A stretch of DNA of 34,545 bases, taken from HGM12587 sp045128635. GTDB taxonomy: Bacteria; Bacillota; Clostridia; Lachnospirales; Lachnospiraceae. The DNA lies in assembly GCA_045128635.1 (NCBI GenBank), contig JBGVRS010000002.1, forward strand, positions 1 through 34,545. The letters are read 5' to 3'. The notes under the pieces are model-generated. The model saw nothing but the letters and a program-made list of their open reading frames with translations. It did not search any database and was not told where the DNA came from. Each line of letters opens with the position of its first letter. The first letter of the stretch is position 1. Positions 32,051-34,545 of the stretch are shown in pieces. The position numbers and the translations under genes were made by a program.

Positions 32051-33340
32051 TTAAGCGGCGTTTAAGTCGCTTTCTCGGTGGATGTCTGACATCATTTTGA
32101 ACCTGTCATAATCTACACCTTTTGTTAATACTGCGTAAAATACGCGTATCAACTTACAACTGACAGCTATCATTGCCTGTCTTCGTTTTAAAGGATTTTT
32201 TACACGAGTTACATAATAATCATAAATTGTTCGAAATTCTTTATTTCTTGCCAGCAACGGTACCATTACCTGATACAAGATTTTTCTGAGTTTTCTTCTT
32301 CCTCGTTTGCTGATTCTTGATCTTCCTTTATGCTTTCCGGAACTGTTTTCCACTAATTCCAGCCCTGCATACTTTTGAATCTGTTTTGGCGAATCAAAGC
32401 GTCTAATATCACCAACTTCAGCAATGAATCCTGCGATTGTAATAATTCCTACTCCTTTAATGGCGAGTAACTTTTCCACATATTTTACTTTTAGAATTGT
32501 TTCCTCAAGTACCTTGTTTATGGATTCTAATTGAGAAGTCCATAAGCGATGCTCTTCAAGTAACATATATAATTCACTTTTTGTTCCAAGTCCTCCGTCA
32601 AGTCCGACACTATTATGCGCAGCTTCAATCAGGATCTTTGCCCTATCTTCTGTAACACCTCTGCCACGCATCTTTTTATCATGCCAAATCTTTCGGATTC
32701 CAGTTATTCCAAGTGCGATTACATCCTTTGGTAATGGTGCTTTTTCAAGCACTGCCAAACCACTTGCCGCATCAAATCTTGTATATAATCCCAAGTACTC
32801 TGGGAAATGTATTGCAAGCCATCTCTGGATTCTGTTTGCAGATATGTTATGCTGCTTAATAATCCTGTCACGGCTGTATACCAAATCTCTTATCTCGGCA
32901 TAAATGCCTTCTGGCATGTACGGAATAGAATATCTGCCATCCACTACCAGTTTTGCGATTGTTTTCGGATCTTTAGAATCCGTTTTCTTTGGGCTGTTAT
33001 CATCAAGTTCCTTGATTTTCTTAACAGAGAAAGGATTAACCATTACTAATGTTTTCTGATGATCCTGTACATACTTTGCAAAAGCAAACCAGTAGTGACC
33101 AGTTGGCTCACAGCCAATTAAAATTTCAGTCTTACTATTTTCTCTTTTAAGAGTCTCTGCCCAAAGATTGAAAGAATTAAATCCTTCTATATCATTCTGA
33201 AAAGAAAAAACTCTTTTGGTAAGTTCGCGCCCTCTGTTATCAAAAGCTCTAGCAAAATGTGTCTGGCTTCCGATATCAATTCCAACTACCATTGTTGTAT
33301 CTGTTACTTGCTCAATCTTTTCATTCTGTGTATAATTCAT
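32051..33340 (-). CDS. IS110-family transposase (DEDD)
   Basis: 429 residues from the ATG at 33340, which has GGAGG six bases upstream; an ATG at 33394 lacks a site. The N-terminal RuvC-like DEDD domain shows VGIDIGSQTHFARA (first Asp), LIGCEPTGHYW (Glu), and KKTDSKDPKTIAKLVVDGRY (Asp pair). The C-terminal Transposase_20 domain begins at LLAIKGVGIITIAGFIAEVG, with FDSPKQIQKYAGL and SSGKHKGRSRISKRG, where the conserved serine of this family lies. All motifs are intact, so it may be active. Such enzymes act with a bridge RNA encoded in the element's noncoding end. Confidence 0.92.
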   Translation of the reverse strand: MNYTQNEKIEQVTDTTMVVGIDIGSQTHFARAFDNRGRELTKRVFSFQNDIEGFNSFNLWAETLKRENSKTEILIGCEPTGHYWFAFAKYVQDHQKTLVMVNPFSVKKIKELDDNSPKKTDSKDPKTIAKLVVDGRYSIPYMPEGIYAEIRDLVYSRDRIIKQHNISANRIQRWLAIHFPEYLGLYTRFDAASGLAVLEKAPLPKDVIALGITGIRKIWHDKKMRGRGVTEDRAKILIEAAHNSVGLDGGLGTKSELYMLLEEHRLWTSQLESINKVLEETILKVKYVEKLLAIKGVGIITIAGFIAEVGDIRRFDSPKQIQKYAGLELVENSSGKHKGRSRISKRGRRKLRKILYQVMVPLLARNKEFRTIYDYYVTRVKNPLKRRQAMIAVSCKLIRVFYAVLTKGVDYDRFKMMSDIHRESDLNAA

Positions 33341-33476
33341 TTTGAACCTCCGGTGTTTGATTGTTTTGTTTACATCCGCCAAGATGCAACTCAATCTTAC
33401 CTTGAGGTTCTTTTTTATTCAATTGGCGCTTTTAATGAATTACAGGAATGCTCCTTTGTTATAAATATTTTATTTA

Positions 33477-33520
33477 GGCGTTTGCGAAACGCCACAAGCC
33501 GCATAAATACGGCATTTTTT
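33477..33520 (+). terminator. Hairpin pair with plus-strand terminator
   Basis: GGCGTTT/AAACGCC (33477-33493) is followed by GCCG/CGGC (33498-33513) and ATTTTTT. It is oriented on the plus strand, but no plus-strand gene ends here. It may stop transcription entering the transposase remnant, or end a short unannotated RNA. The rest of 33341-33616 holds no gene. An extended TATAAT-like box lies near 33560. Confidence 0.5.
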
Positions 33521-33616
33521 GTTTCTGAAAATCAAATAACTCCTCACCGGATATGGTATAATAGAGTTGACTAAAAACCATTATTCATACCCAAGAAAGG
33601 AGTTATTCTGATACTT

Positions 33617-34228
33617 ATGATACCATACAAACAACTTTCTGTGGCAGATATTTTTCAGGATTGCCAAGAATAATTTGATAATGACAAACCTGCGTTTCTT
33701 TCACTTCTCGAAAACCATATCGATCTTGATGAGATTATTCCGGTTACTTTTTATAACCATTTTTATGCATCAACGGGCAGAACCCGCAAATACCCTTTAC
33801 GTGCTTTTCTTTGGGCTTTGATCATTCAACGTATTTTCTCAATCCCAACAGATCAGCTTTTATTAACTTTTCTTTGTTTGTTAGATTATGCAGGAATTTC
33901 TGCACATGATTTAGGTCATTGCTATTTATCCGGTGCATTTTCTGCTCATTCTGATTTGGAATCTGCTATTACTATTGGTATTTTTCCGGATTTAGAAAGA
34001 ATACGTTATTCTGTTCTTAAAAATTCATCTCTGGAGGGCGCTAAAACATTGCTTTTAAATCATACAAAGCTAGCAGAAGCCAATACATTGGTAGAAAATA
34101 TGTATTGTGTACAGTTTGCATCAATTCCGGATTTCTTAATTAAAATGCAGGCAGCAAAATTTATACCTCATACAGATATGAAGCGGTATCCTAGTATCAT
34201 AAATTTATTGAAGAAATCTTCAGCATAA
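33617..34228 (+). pseudogene. Broken IS1182-like transposase fused to unrelated sequence
   Basis: From the ATG at 33617 the frame reads MIPYKQLSVADIFQDCQE, then a TAA at 33671-33673, then FDNDKPAFLSLLENHIDLDE and on through YASTGRTRKYPLRAFLWALI and QRIFSIPTDQLLL. This is the N-terminus of a DDE transposase of IS1182/ISNCY type. After about residue 90 the transposase similarity stops and the frame continues for about 115 residues (ISAHDLGHCYLSGAFSAHS, IFPDLERIRYSVLKNSSLEG) to 34228. I do not recognise this second part and see none of the transposase's DDE core in it. A deletion that joined a transposase start to the end of another gene is the simplest explanation. A shorter product could start at the ATG at 33818. 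Confidence 0.6.
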
Positions 34229-34265
34229 AAAAGAGTTCCACATTACATAATGTGGAACTCTTTTG
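34229..34265 (+). terminator. Terminator after the chimeric frame
   Basis: AAGAGTTCCACATTA (34231-34245) pairs with TAATGTGGAACTCTT (34248-34262), a 15-bp perfect stem, followed by TT. It starts right after the stop codon. Confidence 0.85.
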
Positions 34266-34545
34266 GGTAATCAAAGTTTTTGAGGGGCTACTCTCGTGAG
34301 GGACATTCATGAGGGTTCTTCGTGTTTCATGCCCTAAATTCAATTTATGAACAAACTGTTAATTCGTAGGAAACTTCAAATTTCTTGCCTAATTTCAACT
34401 CTTTACAAAACTGAAAGTGAACAAAATCGCTGCGCGATGGCCTGCCAAGGCTGTGGCGCAGTTTCTTCTACTTCTTCAAAAATAGGCAGTGACAGGATTG
34501 TCCCAAGATAGTATTGTTAAAGCACGACCTAAAACAAACTTCAAA
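34266..34545. other. Noncoding window end with a structured GC-rich hairpin
   Basis: No credible coding frame was found. CTGCGC (34430-34435) and GCGCAG (34456-34461) enclose GCCT/AGGC (34440-34451) with symmetrical 4-base internal loops. This patch is much richer in GC than its surroundings. It may belong to the end of a mobile element. Confidence 0.35.

Larger units (their letters stand above)
31640..33420 (-). mobile_element. IS110-family insertion sequence (boundaries approximate)
   Basis: Comprises the transposase gene, a noncoding 3' flank of about 370-430 bp, and a shorter 5' flank. A long 3' noncoding end and no terminal inverted repeats fit the IS1111-type subgroup. Exact ends cannot be fixed without a comparison copy, since IS110 elements make little or no target duplication. 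Confidence 0.5.

Noticed and set aside
31839..32054. A 71-codon plus-strand frame in the IS110 flank
   Set aside because: It is antisense to the structured candidate RNA, with no ribosome site. Its sequence has no recognisable domain.

Overview
The window is low-GC Firmicutes DNA. Gene content (class IV D-amino-acid aminotransferase, NhaC transporter, GH78/GH3 sugar cluster with a ribose-type ABC transporter, MobV mobilizable element, IS110) and strong AGGAGG ribosome sites fit a gut Lachnospiraceae-type clostridium. Species cannot be named from the sequence. Nearly all genes lie on the minus strand, so operons read from high to low coordinates.

Region 1 (1-5.2 kb): a 1317-residue protein (195-4148) with two tandem copies of an atypical kinase-like domain (FFTK lysine, DRHxxN loop, GIDND metal motif). 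It is followed by a decayed SEC-C protein gene with an in-frame TGA.

Region 2 (5.2-9.35 kb): an operon nhaC-type transporter > isoaspartyl dipeptidase (iadA) > D-amino-acid aminotransferase, then a GNAT acetyltransferase past a terminator. It looks like a salvage route for isoaspartyl/D-amino-acid peptides.

Region 3 (9.7-22.4 kb): a sugar-utilisation locus. A divergent AraC/cupin regulator (plus strand) faces an operon of ABC ATPase, permease, lipoprotein binding protein, permease, then (after an internal terminator) a GH3 enzyme of the Asp-His dyad type, a beta-phosphoglucomutase, a GH78 alpha-L-rhamnosidase and L-rhamnose isomerase. No enzyme has a signal peptide. The simplest reading is uptake of a rhamnosylated glucoside and its cytoplasmic breakdown, possibly with a phosphorolytic GH3 step feeding the mutase.

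Region 4 (about 22.4-30.7 kb): a compact integrative mobilizable element with plasmid-like maintenance: MobV relaxase, a hairpin-rich oriT candidate, ParR-like and ParM-like partition proteins, an iteron array, VapE-type helicase, CHC2 zinc-finger primase, MobC-like protein, tyrosine integrase, excisionase, and a divergent XRE repressor with palindromic operators. A matching operator and an 18-bp motif also occur in the chromosomal gap at 9.48-9.53 kb, suggesting the scar of a related element.

Region 5 (30.7-34.5 kb): a DUF2806-like membrane-anchored protein, an IS110-family transposase with a candidate bridge RNA in its long 3' noncoding flank, and a broken second transposase (IS1182-like N-terminus with a stop codon) fused in frame to unrelated sequence. 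No tRNA, rRNA or CRISPR array was seen.
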